Shown: positions 22,795 to 34,689, counted from the stretch's first letter. The stretch is DNA of 64,000 nucleotides from Ascaphus truei (GCA_036426205.1 CM071570.1:4601872-4665871), one strand, 5' to 3'. The notes: generated by a model not told the origin, from the sequence alone. Translations and numbers: made by a program.

Positions 22795-23720
22795 CCCATT
22801 TAATTAAGTGGCTACCTCACTCAAGGAAGTAGCTAGCTCTCTAATTTTTGGAAGCCAAGTAGCTACGAACATACTGCGCACATACATATTTGTTTTATAT
22901 TTGTCACACGTGTAGAAATCACATATAAAAATAAATTGTGTTTCCTTGCTGTTTTAAAATGTGGGGACAGGAACCTTTTCCTGTCAGCCCGGCAATGAAT
23001 CCTTTAACATATCAATGTGTTATGGATGCATGAGCTGAGGGATTTTTCCTCTCCGTACTTCAAAGGCCACCCTGCTAAGTTGGTGCCAAAGTGTCTAGGG
23101 AAGTCCGGAGTTGAAAAGCCTCAAAGACCCTAGGTGTTAGGCCGGCCGGGATATTGTAAAATGCCAGATCCCGGTGCAACATATGGGCTAGTCACACCTT
23201 GTAATCAAATCCCAGACTTACTGTCGCCAGGTAAGACGTTGGGCCCGGTATGCTAAGCACATAGCTGACCGGGATACAACTTCTGCCTGTTCTAGGAACT
23301 CCTGGCAAGTCTGGGATAGGTGAGAAAAGTGTTCCCATGGGAGGGATTGGTTGTGTATGTTAGGTATAGGACCCTTAACCCAATAAAGATGCCTGCTGCC
23401 CAATCCCTGGGAGATTCATCTGAAGTTCTATCTCAAGATTCACCAAGATTCACCAAGTACAGCGTCAGCGGTTCCGGAGTGTGAGGGGTTAAATACATCA
23501 TAACCAAGGATCGTGCCGCTCTTCTGGAATTCATTAGAGCTAAGGATTCCCGAATGAATCCTGTAAGGACGTTACAAACTTTTTCCTTTTGGCGGGGATA
23601 TAGGGTTGGCAAGTTGCGCCCCTAGCCAAGGATTGTCGCACGGCTCAATTTGCTCTCCCACTTGCAGGCGTGCAGGGGTGTCCAGAGACTTCAAGTTGTT
23701 CATTTCGTCGACTGCTAACC
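22795..23720 (+). repeat. LTR-like repeat family A, partial copy 3
   Basis: ctctaatttttgg near 22832 matches the 53.6-kb copy, and the cggagttgaaaagcctcaaa region near 23107 matches 9428-9450 in copy 2. The usual tgaca end is missing, so it is truncated on the right. AATAAA occurs at about 23380. Confidence 0.55.
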
Positions 23721-23868
23721 GTGACTCGCTGCTCTAAATTACAATAGGCATGTCTTCTGCCATCTATTTGAGTCTGTCCTCTGATTAAATGCTTCCTTAC
23801 AGAATATGAATATATATATTCCCTTCATTTGGGCTACTCACCTTCCTAAATAAAGAATTGTTTCTTAC

Positions 23869-24096
23869 CTCAGTAAATGAAGAATTCCATTGAATTGCAC
23901 TGTCATTGATTAGGATTTGAGAACCTTGACTTCCATTCGAATAAAAATGTCCAACTTGAATTTCTCTCACAGTCTTGTTAGGCAGTGTAATATAGTTTAG
24001 AATGTCAAACTTTGCAAAAGAGTTTTCCTCATCATCAAAGAATACTTCCTCACCCCCAGGGGTTTTGAAATGAACTTTTTTCAAGTAATAGTTTAC
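23869..24096 (-). CDS. V2R-type family C GPCR exon, intact
   Basis: This 228-bp exon (76 codons, phase 0 at both ends) encodes a segment of the extracellular ligand-binding region of a vomeronasal type-2 receptor. Its translation runs VNYYLKKVHFKTPGGEEVFF, then DDEENSFAKFDILNY, VREIQVGHFYSNGSQGSQIL and INDSAIQWNSSFTE. On the minus strand it is preceded by a pyrimidine-rich tract ending in AG and followed by GTAAG, both good splice sites. The pattern (L-KKVHF-TP-GEEV-F, then VG-Y and AIQW) is characteristic of family C receptors of the V2R/CaSR group, which detect pheromones or amino acids in sensory neurons. The preceding exon is at 27082-27845 and is broken, so the gene is likely a pseudogene. 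Exons for the cysteine-rich and seven-helix parts were not found to the left. Confidence 0.87.
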
Positions 24097-25290
24097 CTAA
24101 ATAGAAAGAAAAAACAAATATGTTGCAGGACGATGTATTATGTCCTCATCTTTATAGTGTTTCCCACAGTGATTACATTTGATCATTGTTCAGTTGAATA
24201 ATCTATATACCTTTCTTGTATATGCAGCACCTGTTCCCCCTGCCATGGAAGATCTGGTAATTGCATGGGTGTTTCCCTGGGTACTGTAGCTCACCTGCTG
24301 ATTCAGGAGGTCTGATTCTCCACAGTTGGAGTTTGGGAGCAGCAACAGGGAAGGCTTTCTCGTGCATCTTACTGTGCAGCGCCTTAATCCCATGATGATT
24401 CCTCTTTTTCTATTGATATTCTCAATAGACATTAAGCATGCCCTACTTATTAGAAGTACAGTAAATACGTCGGACGAGTTTTCCCACGGCGGCTAATTTA
24501 ATAAAAAAATGCATTATCTGCCACAAGTTTCGCGTACCCGACAGAAATCACCATCTGTTAACATTGGTCCCGCTTTCCGACAATCTGCTATCCGACAGGG
24601 GTTTGCGGGGCGCTTTGTGTCGGAAAAGCAAGGACTCATTGTAATACAATTTGAAAAAAATTAGTTTGGTAAAAATGTTTTCATGTTTTAGATAAATTTA
24701 TATATTTATATTTAAAAAAAAATAAATAACATGTCTAGACTTTAGGGCCATTTGTGAAACATTTTTATTTTGGTATATACAGTTTTATTGGTTTTGGTAA
24801 CTTACTACAGAGGCAGTAAGAGGTATTGTTGAGTATTCAGCCAGGAAACCGCAGTTGAAAGCTGCCTGACCACTGCCTGCTCGCGGCTTTCCCGCGGCCA
24901 GACTAATTTCCCATCAGGATTAACACAGCGGGGTCCCTGCTTCTGAATGGGACCCTCACTGTGTCAATCCTACCGGGCTACACCAGTCTAGAAGAGCTGC
25001 GCAGTGAGAGCAGACAGAAGCGGTCCCTCTCCCTGCACATCTCTAACAGGCTATCGCGCTGCTTTTATTTTATTTAATTACATAGTATTGCAGCACCCCT
25101 ACTCACTAAATTCCATTAAATAAGTGAGTCGCTGAGTATTTCATTTGATATCATATTATAAAGAGTTATTGCCAGATTGGCTAACATTACTATATTCAAA
25201 ATAATTAGGCAAAATAATCACTTAAATCAAGGATTTTCTTGTATGAAAATATTTTCCTTTTAACCCTCCTGTTTAATATTCTCTCCCTTT
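24097..25290. other. V2R intron with repeat DNA
   Basis: Between the two V2R exons. It includes words like tccgacaatctg and gtcggaaaagc near 24570-24630 that recall the hairpin repeats elsewhere, and a ttaacacagcggggtccc inverted segment near 24920-24985 related to the MITE at 4900-5101. An open frame at 24190-24432 (minus) was not assignable. Confidence 0.45.
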
Positions 25291-25301
25291 CTATGTATAG
25301 A

Positions 25302-25367
25302 TGCATTTCTTCTCACAATCCAGGGGGAACAGAATTACATTGTACCTGGATTGTAAGAAGAAATGCA
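25302..25367. repeat. Short near-perfect hairpin
   Basis: tgcatttcttctcacaatcc at 25302-25321 continues to 25324 and pairs with 25345-25367, 23 positions with one difference (a G-U pair in RNA), around a 20-nt loop. It could be a miniature foldback element or a miRNA-like precursor. There is no evidence of expression. Confidence 0.6.
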
Positions 25368-25734
25368 GTGTTTTGGGACCATCGGAGACAGGACCCACCA
25401 GAGGGTTTGAGCAGGGAGTAACAACCATATTTGTTATTCACTGCACTATTTTTTGGACAATGTTGATTATATGGTAATTTTAGCACTGTCACTTGTTATT
25501 ACTGTGTATTAGAGCACTTAATACAGATCACTTTATTGTTAGTGACCACTCTTTGCGGAAGCGCCTTTTTTCACATTTCTCTGTACTTATGTACAGATGT
25601 AGCTAGATTTTGTTTAATTTCTGTCGCGTTATGCAAACTATTAATCTCACTAACCTGAAGGAGTCAAGAAAAATGTGTTATATTTAAGATGTAAATTCCT
25701 ATATTACACTTTAGTAAAACACATGTACAGAGGC

Positions 25735-26375
25735 GACCAACTTTATTCTAACTCGGCTAGTTCCGCAAATTTCAGTATATCCCAGTGATGTTCGGTTTTG
25801 TATCGTTTTCGCCCGGAGTGTATTGCGTTATTTTCCCGGCTGTGATTTAAGCATTTTATTCCCGCTGGCTGCAATACTGTACACATAAATGTATCTATGT
25901 ACAGTACTATATGTTAGGGGTTATAGGGGTTGTTGTTATACGTTATACAGATATATATTATATATATAGTATATATATTAGATATATATATATATATATA
26001 TATCTATATATATATATATATATGTATAAGTATATATAGTATAGTTTATATATATAAGATTATACATATATATATAATATCATATATATATAGTATATCT
26101 AGTATATTAATTATTAGATATATATACTATACAGTTCAATTATGATTTTCTGTCGCCGTTGGCGGACACGCGAAGCATTGCAGGCCTTTTATTAAATCCT
26201 GAGACCATTATAAATAACACAGCAGCCCGCGCGTCATGAAGCGGCGCGATACCCTGGTTGGGGGAACCGCGTGCATGTCCGTGTGAACAGTGTGTAGCTC
26301 CAGGAACCACCGGGACAAACCATGGTGATTTGTTAGAATAAGTCTGAGTCTGCCGCAGCAGTACATTACTTTTTT
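25735..26375. repeat. Repeat E, copy 2, split by a TA microsatellite
   Basis: Second copy of the repeat at 22383-22790, in the same orientation: ctcggctagttccgcaaatt, then tattcccgctggctgcaata, then gacacgcgaagcattgcagg. About 200 bp of TA-rich microsatellite (25925-26140) lies inside it and is absent from copy 1. Confidence 0.7.
25945..26130. repeat. TA-rich microsatellite
   Basis: Interrupted (TA)n, with short tatatag variants. Confidence 0.9.
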
Positions 26376-26419
26376 TTTCCTATATTTGCTTCATTTTCAC
26401 AGCCCTCCATCCTATTCAG

Positions 26420-26738
26420 GATATAACAGTAGGAAGGACCCGAAGATTCCGCGGGTGCACAGCTTGTAGAGATGAGAGACCAGCAAGGTGTAGATTAAAA
26501 ATGAAATTTTATTGAAAAAACATATGGTTGGGGGACCACCTGCGCGTTTCGACCTGCGTGGGTCCTTATCTAGAGCTCATGATTAAGGACCCCGCAGGTC
26601 TGAAACGCGGTCAAGTGTGTCCCCCATACCATATGTTTTTTCAATAAAATTTCATTTTAATCTACACCTTGCTGGTCTCTCATCTCTACAAGCTGTGCAC
26701 CGCTGGAATCTGGATCCTTCCTACTGTTTATATTGCCC
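26420..26738. repeat. Long inverted repeat with gaaacg core
   Basis: Two arms of about 150 bp are inverted copies: ctacaagctgtgcacc on the right mirrors ggtgcacagcttgtag on the left, and aataaaatttcatttt mirrors aaaatgaaattttatt. The centre carries gcgtttcgacctgcg and its partner cgcaggtctgaaacgc, a hammerhead-like sequence in each arm with GACC/GGTC as a possible stem II. Non-coding, in the V2R intron. Confidence 0.8.
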
Positions 26739-27081
26739 ACCAGCGTGGATGCACGCACAGTAGACGCCATATGTGAGTATTGTATGTCTCCCTTCATTGA
26801 GACTGGATGACCGTAAACAGTGCGGCAACACAAGGTCATGTAGGCGCATCCTACAAAGTAACTGTACGTTAACCCGTCATCATGTTATTTGTCATATGGT
26901 GATGATTCATTTACTAAGCACTGGTCCTCAATACCTAGTTATGGTTAAGGCTGACTCCACAACAAAATAAGGATTTTTATTTATCTACTGAAGTTCTGAA
27001 CGAGATTGAGCACTGTTTTTTGGGACTCTTGCCCCAACCCACATACAACTATTCAGGATTACATGTTCACCAAATATTTAC

Positions 27082-27845
27082 CTTCCATGGCTGCCAGGCT
27101 GACTTGGGATATCGTTTTTGGGAGCTTGTTTGTAGTGTGTAAATACATATCATGCAATGCATGTGCAACAGTATAAACGGCTGTATATACGCTGTGGTGA
27201 TCGAAATTATTTACATCGTACATCGAGGGATCCAACACACTGGGTCCTATTATTCACTTCAGGGAATCAATATAATGTTATATTTTGTAGGCTACAATTA
27301 TATATTGCTCTCCACATTTGCTTGAGACATATATTGCTGGATTATTTATAGAGATCTGCAACTGTTATGAAATCTCGCAGACCTGGGATATCCCCTCTTT
27401 GCACAGAAAACCTCAGAATGCCATTCAAACTGTACTGCCATAGAACACTTATTTCTTGGAAATCAGCAATGTGGCAGGTAGAATTAAACTTTCCCTAATC
27501 CAGATCCATGGGAGAATATGTAAAGATGGATAAATGTGCTGTGTTGGTATATACAATGACCACCTTACAGCTGGAGTTTAGACATCATCGAATTTCTGTG
27601 TACCTGTCCCAAGCAAAATGTTCTTAGGAAATTCACACAGCCTTCCGCTGAATTAATTTTCATCTCGTATTTCCTGGCTTCTGAGGTTACTTCATCATCT
27701 GAGCATCAATCCCAACCCAGTTCCTCCAAAATGCGGTAATAACTGAATGATGGCTTATACTGGATTCGCTCATTGGGCACAGTGCGGTAAATGATGGAAA
27801 TTGTATTCTGTCTTAACATATAGGATCCATAGCTCCATAACTGAT
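27082..27845 (-). pseudogene. V2R exon (ligand-binding lobe), broken
   Basis: On the minus strand, after a splice acceptor (cgtgcag), the reading is ISYGAMDPIC, a stop, then DRIQFPSF, followed in shifted frames by VPNERIQYK, SDDEVTSEA, GCVNFLRTF, LRFSVQRGDIPGLRDF and VYTAVYTVAHALHDMY-like text, ending QPWK before a GTAAAT donor. These are hallmarks of the large ligand-binding exon of V2R receptors. Its end and the next exon (23869-24096) are both in phase 0 and join as expected. The length, 764 bp, is slightly short for the family, fitting indels. One early stop and several frameshifts make this exon non-functional. Confidence 0.85.
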
Positions 27846-28700
27846 CTGCACGAGAACAGGAAATAATATAATTAAAAAACAGGCAACACCATGATAGCCA
27901 ATAATCAGATTATTACCACAAACTGTTTTTACCAATGTCCTCATTGCTTTATATATTATAATATATATATATATATATATACTATACTATATAGTAAAAC
28001 ACAGGGGAATCCTGATAAACAAATTGATGACAGCACACACCGCAGATGTAGAAAGAGAAAGTGTACTTAAGAACACCAGGCAGCAACGTTTCGGTCCTCG
28101 TTAGGGACCTTCCTCAGGGCTGCACAAGTGACTGATCCGAACACCCATATATACCCACACATCCCCATGTGAAAAACACTTGATCTAATTAAAAATGCAC
28201 AAATCACTTCCCAGGTACAGCCCACAGCAGATAACCATACAACAACAGCACTGACTACTAGGATAAACCAAATCAGCTCACCTAATGTGGTATCTGTCAT
28301 CACTGCTGGCCCATGTTTACATCAACTGTGTAAGCAGAGCTACAGGTGTGTCACATAGCCGTCCAAAAACGTGCCTGACAGCCCAGAGGGGCATCAACAA
28401 ATCGCTGTATTTCTTACTCATCTACCAATATCGCACTGAAAGGCGCACATGAGCAACCGTGCATGGCACCCAATCGCGTCTATTGTGACAGGAGGCTATG
28501 GGCGCAGACTAGATGCGTCATGTGCTATCTATGCCTAGCAACCCAAAGAGGGCGCGCACAGATCACTGCTACTATCGTGTGTTGACGCCGCATGGGATAT
28601 GCGTCGCATGCACACCTCCGCTGGCAACCCTATACACGTCTCTAATAACTCAAGGAATGTATGTACTGATTATACCGGTCGCTGCAGATGACACCCATAG
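27846..28700. other. Repeat DNA upstream of the V2R exon
   Basis: TA microsatellite at 27957-27990, then a hammerhead-like motif at 28079-28125, then non-coding sequence. The preceding V2R exons were not recognised here. Confidence 0.45.
28079..28125 (-). ncRNA. Hammerhead-like motif, near consensus
   Basis: Minus strand: CTGAGGA, an extra A, GGTCC pairing with GGACC around ctaacga, then GAAACGTT. GCAGC before and GCTGC after can form stem I with one bulged C. The extra A next to stem II departs from the active consensus. ACGT after GAA is self-complementary, which would suit a two-molecule hammerhead sharing stem III. Confidence 0.5.
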
Positions 28701-28796
28701 TAGTTTGTGTGTGGTGTGTGGTGTGTGTGTGTGTGTGTTGTGTGTGGTGTGTGTGTGTTGTGTTGTGTGTGGTGTGTGGTGTGTTGTGGTGTGTGT

Positions 28797-28836
<40 letters not shown>

Positions 28837-28975
28837 GTGTGTGTGTGTGTGTGCATGGCAAAGAGTGTGTGTGTGTGCATTGGTAGTGTGTATGTGTGGA
28901 TGGATGGTGTGTGCATGGGAAGTGTGGTGGTGTGCATGGGAGTGTGTGCATGGGAGAGTGTGTGTGTGTTACCAG
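28700..28975. repeat. GT/TG microsatellite
   Basis: Imperfect (GT)n interrupted by tgg, gcatggga and similar words. Open frames here are low complexity. Confidence 0.92.
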
Positions 28976-29560
28976 GAGTGTCACATCACCCCACACCCCC
29001 AATCAACCCACCCCCCCAATCACCCCACCCACCCCAACCAACCCCGCACCCACCCAACACCCCCAATCCCCCGCCATCACCCCCACCCAATCACCACCCC
29101 ACACCCCCCACCCCCACCCCCCCCCCGCCCCACATCCACCCCGTCACCACACCCATCTCCCCCTTCCCCGTCCCCCCCTTACCCCCCTCCTCCCCCACCC
29201 CTTCACCCCTGTCCCCCCCCCTCCCCCCCCCCCCCACCCCTTCCCCCCACCCAATCATCCCCGTAACCCCCCCAATAAACCCAGTCCACCCCACCCATCA
29301 CGCCTCTTTGTCTCTCTCTCTCTCATCCGCTCACTCACCCCTCTCCCTCAACCCTCTCTCTCTCTCAACCTCTCTCTCTCTCTCATCCCTTCTCTCTCTC
29401 TCACACCCCCCGCTCTCTCTCTCACACCTCCTCTCACACCCCCTCCTTCCCTCTCACCCTCGCTCCCTCTCTCTCTCTCTCTTTACTCTCGTCTTCCCCC
29501 CCCTCTCTCTCTTCACTCCCCCTCCTCTTATCCCTCACCTTCCACCCCTCTCTCCACTTC
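28976..29560. repeat. C-rich then CT-rich low-complexity tract
   Basis: 28980-29290 is C with scattered A and T. 29310-29560 is (TC)n with CCC interruptions, corresponding to the CT tract at 38611-38760 in block A2. A protein-like open frame of 361 codons across this tract is an artefact of composition. Confidence 0.9.
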
Positions 29561-30384
29561 CGTCCTCTCTCCCCACTCGGTTCTGGATCTTTTATTGACC
29601 CTATATATCTAACTCCCTATACTACCCGAAATAACCTATAACTGCTTTCTTCAAGATCTGACTCAAGCTCACACAGAAGACGACGGAACCCCCCCCCCTA
29701 ACCAGAAGACAGTAGGAACACCCCGCTCCAATTTAACATTGCGGATTGAGGTACCTGAATTGAGGACTGCGATCAGTAGATCCCAGGTGGGATTTGCTGC
29801 TTAGATATTGTGAAGCCTGGGACGTCAAAACACTGGTTAAGGGTTCAGTGAAACTAGTCATTCACCACCTGGCTTTTATTTCTAGATCGACATTTACACA
29901 CACACACACACAACCACGTACAAGGACTAATTGTAGTATAATATAGTATAATGTAATACAATAATACAATTATGTCAAGGAATTTTATGTAATTTTTTAT
30001 TTATATATTTTTATTTTAAAGCGGGGTTGGGGGCGGTACTATGGTTGGGGCGGGGACTAGGTGTGGGTTGGGGGCGGGACTAGGTTGCCGAGTAGATTTT
30101 TGGGTGATTTGTCGAACACTGTATATATATATATTATAAAAAATATATAATAATATATAATTTCCTATCCTCTACATCTTCACCATATATATATAATCGC
30201 GATATATATAATAGACAAGTACACAAATGTTTATACTTCTGGTCTCCAACTGAAACATCTTCAGCACAACTATAAGGGGATGAGACCCTCGTCCATATGC
30301 AATATAATTCTAATCACATAAGCAGTGCTCGGAAGGGATAAGACTTCTATGTATACATGTTTTCCAAGAGAATAAAAAAAACTC

Positions 30385-30423
30385 TCTACCCTGAAAAGCG
30401 TAACTACGTGAAACGGTCGTAGA
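30385..30423 (+). ncRNA. Hammerhead-like motif in A1, degraded
   Basis: Counterpart of 39657-39696. It reads ccctgaaaagcgtaactacg then tgaaacggtcgt. Core bases of the CUGANGA box and the stem I partner are lost. Confidence 0.4.
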
Positions 30424-31869
30424 AAGAACCGTCATTCACTGACTCATCAGGTGGCGATTCTCTTGATCAGCCCACATAGAGAGAAGACAGCTTGTAACCT
30501 CATCCAGTCCCGATACACTCAGTGCTACCCGCTTGTCACGGAGCATTGTGGGGTTGTACAAAGCCTTTGACACCCACATGTGGCTTCTCTATATATTTTG
30601 CAAGCCCTACATGCTGGCATCTACAATGTTCCCGTAGCACTTTAGTCAATCACCAAGTTATAGTCCAGCCTGTTATATGCATGGAGAGTAACTCATACAG
30701 TATAGGGTCATATGCGAGCAATATTGGCTGCATTATGCTAGAAATGTTACATTCAAGCCTCAACTAACTGACTATAAGGTTGTTCGTACCTGCACGAACA
30801 TAACTCTCTATCATATACCAAAAGGCATGATCACTGCTAAGCCCTATATATTGAGCAATCAATTGATTTCCTATCTATGGTAAGATAGTTCACTGCATTC
30901 TGCCTACCTTAACAGCAACCTACGCATGTTTTTTTTTTAATAGTTTTGAATGATGTACATATAGTGTGTAAGTTTTAAATAAGTATTTTAGACTAAATAA
31001 AACTTTATATATTTCTCTTGGACTTTTTGGTACAAGGGTCATTATTCCCTATACATTTGCTAATAAAGGTAATTTTTCCTATTGGAATATTGTCGCCAGA
31101 ATAATTTATCCAGCATTGAGTGCCGGGTGCTATTGGGTACTTTTTTTTGATCCCTCTTGGATAAACACTGTTATACATATTCAGGAACAAGAAAGAATGA
31201 ATAAATTATATTTACAATTATTATCATTATAGTCTGTTAAAAATACCAGGTCTCCAAGGTTGAGTAGGCTTCCCTACTGCTTTTCCGGTATAACTGTTTT
31301 TTTCACATCATTGTAAACACTTCTGTCTGTTCGCTGGTCCAACTTCCCCACTCCCCTCCATATCCCTATTTCTTATTCTTCCTTATCCTCATCCTCCCCT
31401 CTGTCTATGCCTGTGCCCATACACTGCACCATTATATATACAACCTCTCCCTCACAACAAATTCTGTCCCCTCAATAATAAACAAACGCCCCAAATCCTC
31501 TATTCACAACCTCTACTACTTCTTCCTGCTGCAGGAGATCTTCTCCAAATACTGTACCCAGCCATATACAGACCTGCCTCTCATCCTGGCTTCCTCCCAA
31601 CTCTTTCTTCCATTGCTAACGGTGTTAACCTATCTGATTGATCTAATACTGACAAACCTTAAAAAACTTACCTCACAAATCACACATCCCAATATCCTGC
31701 ACTCATGGCATTGTTCAAAACCGACAGTCACTGAGGCAAAGCACTGCCGCGCCACTGCATTTATTCCATCACCTTACGTCTATGTAGAGAGTCTCCAAAT
31801 ACTTAGATATAAGCTCTTAGGGGAGGATTTCCTTTCATATTGTCTGATTTTGCCTCACTTATTGATTAC

Positions 31870-32150
31870 TTAACACGGATACTGGATCGTTTAGTGAATC
31901 ACTTAAGTAACACTCTGGCAGTAGTACATATCAATAGAATTGCAGACTCACACTCATCGTCACACTCGAACAAATTACTCTCCTATGACGCTTGCCAGCG
32001 AACTAGACTACAAGGTATCGTCACTCTATCGTGGACAGTACATCGTGAAGTGGAAATGTGCTACATACATCCAATACAGCGTCCTTGCACTATCGGTAAT
32101 CTGTTGATTCCGCTATTGAAGCACTACATTGCGCTATAATATAGATGTTT
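31870..32150. other. Segment of A1 without counterpart in A2
   Basis: Where A2 continues into the L2-like tail and (cata)n, A1 has about 280 bp with no similarity to A2 and no internal structure seen. Origin unknown. Confidence 0.5.
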
Positions 32151-32526
32151 TATACATCATATAAATCAAGTAGGTTAATGCATATGTAAATATGAACTAC
32201 TTTATTTGACATGAAGTTCTCGTTGTGCCTCGAATTCATTGTTTCAAACGACTATGTGTGTTTTCTTCTTCTGCTATTTCCCCTATCAATACCTGTAGAT
32301 ACCTTGAGTTCCCCTTAAATCCTTCATCAGGGCTTTGGGCAACCTGCTTTCCTCCAGGTACCGGGGGGGGGGGTACGTTTCCGGCGAATTGGAATTATGT
32401 TTAGTGTTATGTAATTGTTTATTAAATTAGGGGAAAAAATGAAGGAGCGTACGATCCCGAATGGACCGAAAGGACACCAAGAATCAAAATATTAAAAGGG
32501 TCCTTTATTGTGTCATGAGACCCATC

Positions 32527-32573
32527 CCAACGCGTTTCAAACGTCACAGAGTTCTTGTATCAAGAAATCCTTG
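32527..32573 (-). ncRNA. Hammerhead-like motif, degenerate (A1)
   Basis: Minus strand: an UUGAU-type box, GAAC-like stem, then GAAACGCGTTGG. Counterpart of 41600-41643. Core incomplete. Confidence 0.3.
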
Positions 32574-33369
32574 ATAAGCCGACTTAAAGTGTTGCTCGCC
32601 AATAAGTACCTTTACATATTGACTGTTCTCCATGTTGTGCCTCCTCCATTTTACTCTGATAATCCAATTGAAGCTGCACAGCCATCCAGCCACCAAGGAC
32701 TGTGAAAACGTTTTTGCTAACTTTAGGGGAACCTACCAGAGTATTGATCGTGGGTGGCTTGTAACGCACTACTGTCTTCAGGAGACTGTATCCCATATAT
32801 TGTTGTTGCACGTTATTCCCTACTCTATATTTGTATTATCGGTTTCCTTTGGCGGTGGTTTCGGCATTATATCATCATTGGCCTGGCATTTGAGCGCTTT
32901 TTTTGCCATTTCTCTTTATTTAAATATACAGTTTCTCCTGCATCCTAGTTTCAAGCTTATGGGCCCTACTGTATGCGTGTATGCACCGATAATCCCAATC
33001 CTGCCACAAAAGACTTACGTGCGATTCAGTAAGCCGCCTATAAGCTGGCGAGATAGCCCAAACGTGGATTTTTTTTTTTTTGCCGAAAATAAATCCGCCA
33101 ACGCTTGCCGTAGAAGCCCTATCTCGCGACTTCTGCCAGTTTCTCAACTTTGCGGTATTCTAGTAGCCCCCTCACATGCTCGCAGCTGCTCGGCTGCCTA
33201 GAATAGAGAATTTCTCCTCCAAAAATCGCCTCGACCACCACAAAAAGTTTGGCAAGATGCGGGGCTGAGAACGAGACGGGACATTTGTTCAGGCCTATTT
33301 TTCCTGCATGGGATTGGATCCTCCGAGCTTAATACCCATTTAAACCCAGCAACCGGAGACCCCAGCAAT

Positions 33370-34500
33370 GAATCAGATGCAAGAAAAATGCATTTAAATC
33401 CCCTTCAATTACCCTTAGCACCTAACTGCTAAGGCAATGAAGGGGTTAACCCACACCACCTTGCCAGGCTTTAATTGTGTATGGGGTTTGTTGAAGTGGG
33501 TTATTGGCCCTTCATGTGGGGTTTAGGCTTTCGGGGGTTTGGGTGTGACTTAGTCCCTTCATTACCTTTTTAGCATGGGGGGTCCTCCCAGTGGTCCCCA
33601 ATTATAGCCGTAGGGGACATAGGGCTCTACTCACAAAGCGCCGAAAAGTTTATTTTCGCCACAAAACGCTCTTTGGGATTCAGTACGATTACGATAATTT
33701 GCCAAAAATCGCCCGGCATTTTTTTCTCCGCAATAAACAAATTAACGGCAGGAGCGGCTGCGATAAAAGCCACTTTCGGCACCTTCGACACTTTTTTAAT
33801 CGGCTGTTTCTACTGAGTCCCGATCATTTTTTTTCGGTGCTTATCGGTGCAGGATCGCGCATCCTCCGAAAAGCCATTTTTTTCCGCAAACGTCCCCACA
33901 TCAAGTTGGCGGCTTGTGGGGAGGAGCATCGACAAGGCCTTTTTCCTGTCTGTGATGTGATGCCGGGGGTCTCTCGAGCTTGAGAACCAGCACCGAGCCC
34001 CCGTCATGCATCCGAGCCAGGAAAAATGCATGTACAGGCCCACCTTCATGGTGGCATGTCGAGTGGGTGTTGTGGCGGGGGGGCTAGGAGTGCGCGGTCT
34101 AGGCAATGACGGGGTTAAACGGGGGAAAACGGGGGGGGGTGGGGCCGCCGGGTGGGTGGTGGCCAGGGGGTGTTTTTATTGGTTTTAGGTGTCTGTTGGG
34201 GGGGGTGGTATTTGGAAAGTGGGGTATTTGGCACTTGTTGCTTGTTTAGGGCTTTGGGGCGGGTGGGGGGGGGGGGGGGGTGGTGGGGTGGGGTTGAGGG
34301 GGGGGGGGTTGTGCGTTGTGGGCAGGGGTTAGATTCTTCGTCATGCCGTGTACGGTTAATACGGGGTCTATGGTGGGGGGTGCGGGTCATGAAGGGTGGT
34401 TTAGATCTCTCCCACTACCAACCCGCAAGCCCCAAACAAACCACCGTTGGGGCTAATAACCCTTCGATCCACGTCCCACTACCGGGGGTGGGCAGAATAA
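33370..34500. repeat. Hairpin repeats of A1
   Basis: Worn versions of the C-type palindromes and gccgaaaag/cttttcggc modules seen cleanly at 42375-43300. Contains long G runs from 34120 to 34320. Confidence 0.6.
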
Positions 34501-34689
34501 AAAAAAACACACACAACAGGTCCCCACACTAGAATTGTAGGTTAGATATATAAATTTGCTGTGTTGCTGGGTGATATGGTTCAAAGTGGGGGGGGCGGGT
34601 GGGGGTTTGCAGACCACCGTCTGGTGGGACATGCAATGATCATACAGTTGTATTTACATTGCGGAGAATTGATGGTGTAGGTGTATTCA

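Larger units (their letters stand above)
29565..34620 (+). repeat. Duplicated block A, copy A1 (noisy)
   Basis: Homologous in the same orientation to 38765-43395. Shared landmarks include the ctggatcttttatt start, the ccctgaagaagcgta-type motif, the taccaggtctccaaggt segment, the L2-like middle part and the hairpin repeats at the end. A1 differs by very many small insertions and deletions, long G runs (34250-34320) and an unshared insert at about 31870-32150. No protein-coding gene. It may be a true diverged copy or a poorly polished assembly segment. Confidence 0.85.

Noticed and set aside
24190..24432. Minus-strand frame near the V2R exon considered as another V2R exon
   Set aside because: No V2R motif and no matching splice sites; the order would also be wrong between the two clear exons.
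28513..29612. Long open frames (up to 361 codons) across GT-, C- and CT-rich DNA
   Set aside because: The peptides are runs of V/C, P/H or S/L dictated by base composition, with overlapping frames on both strands; no domain is visible.
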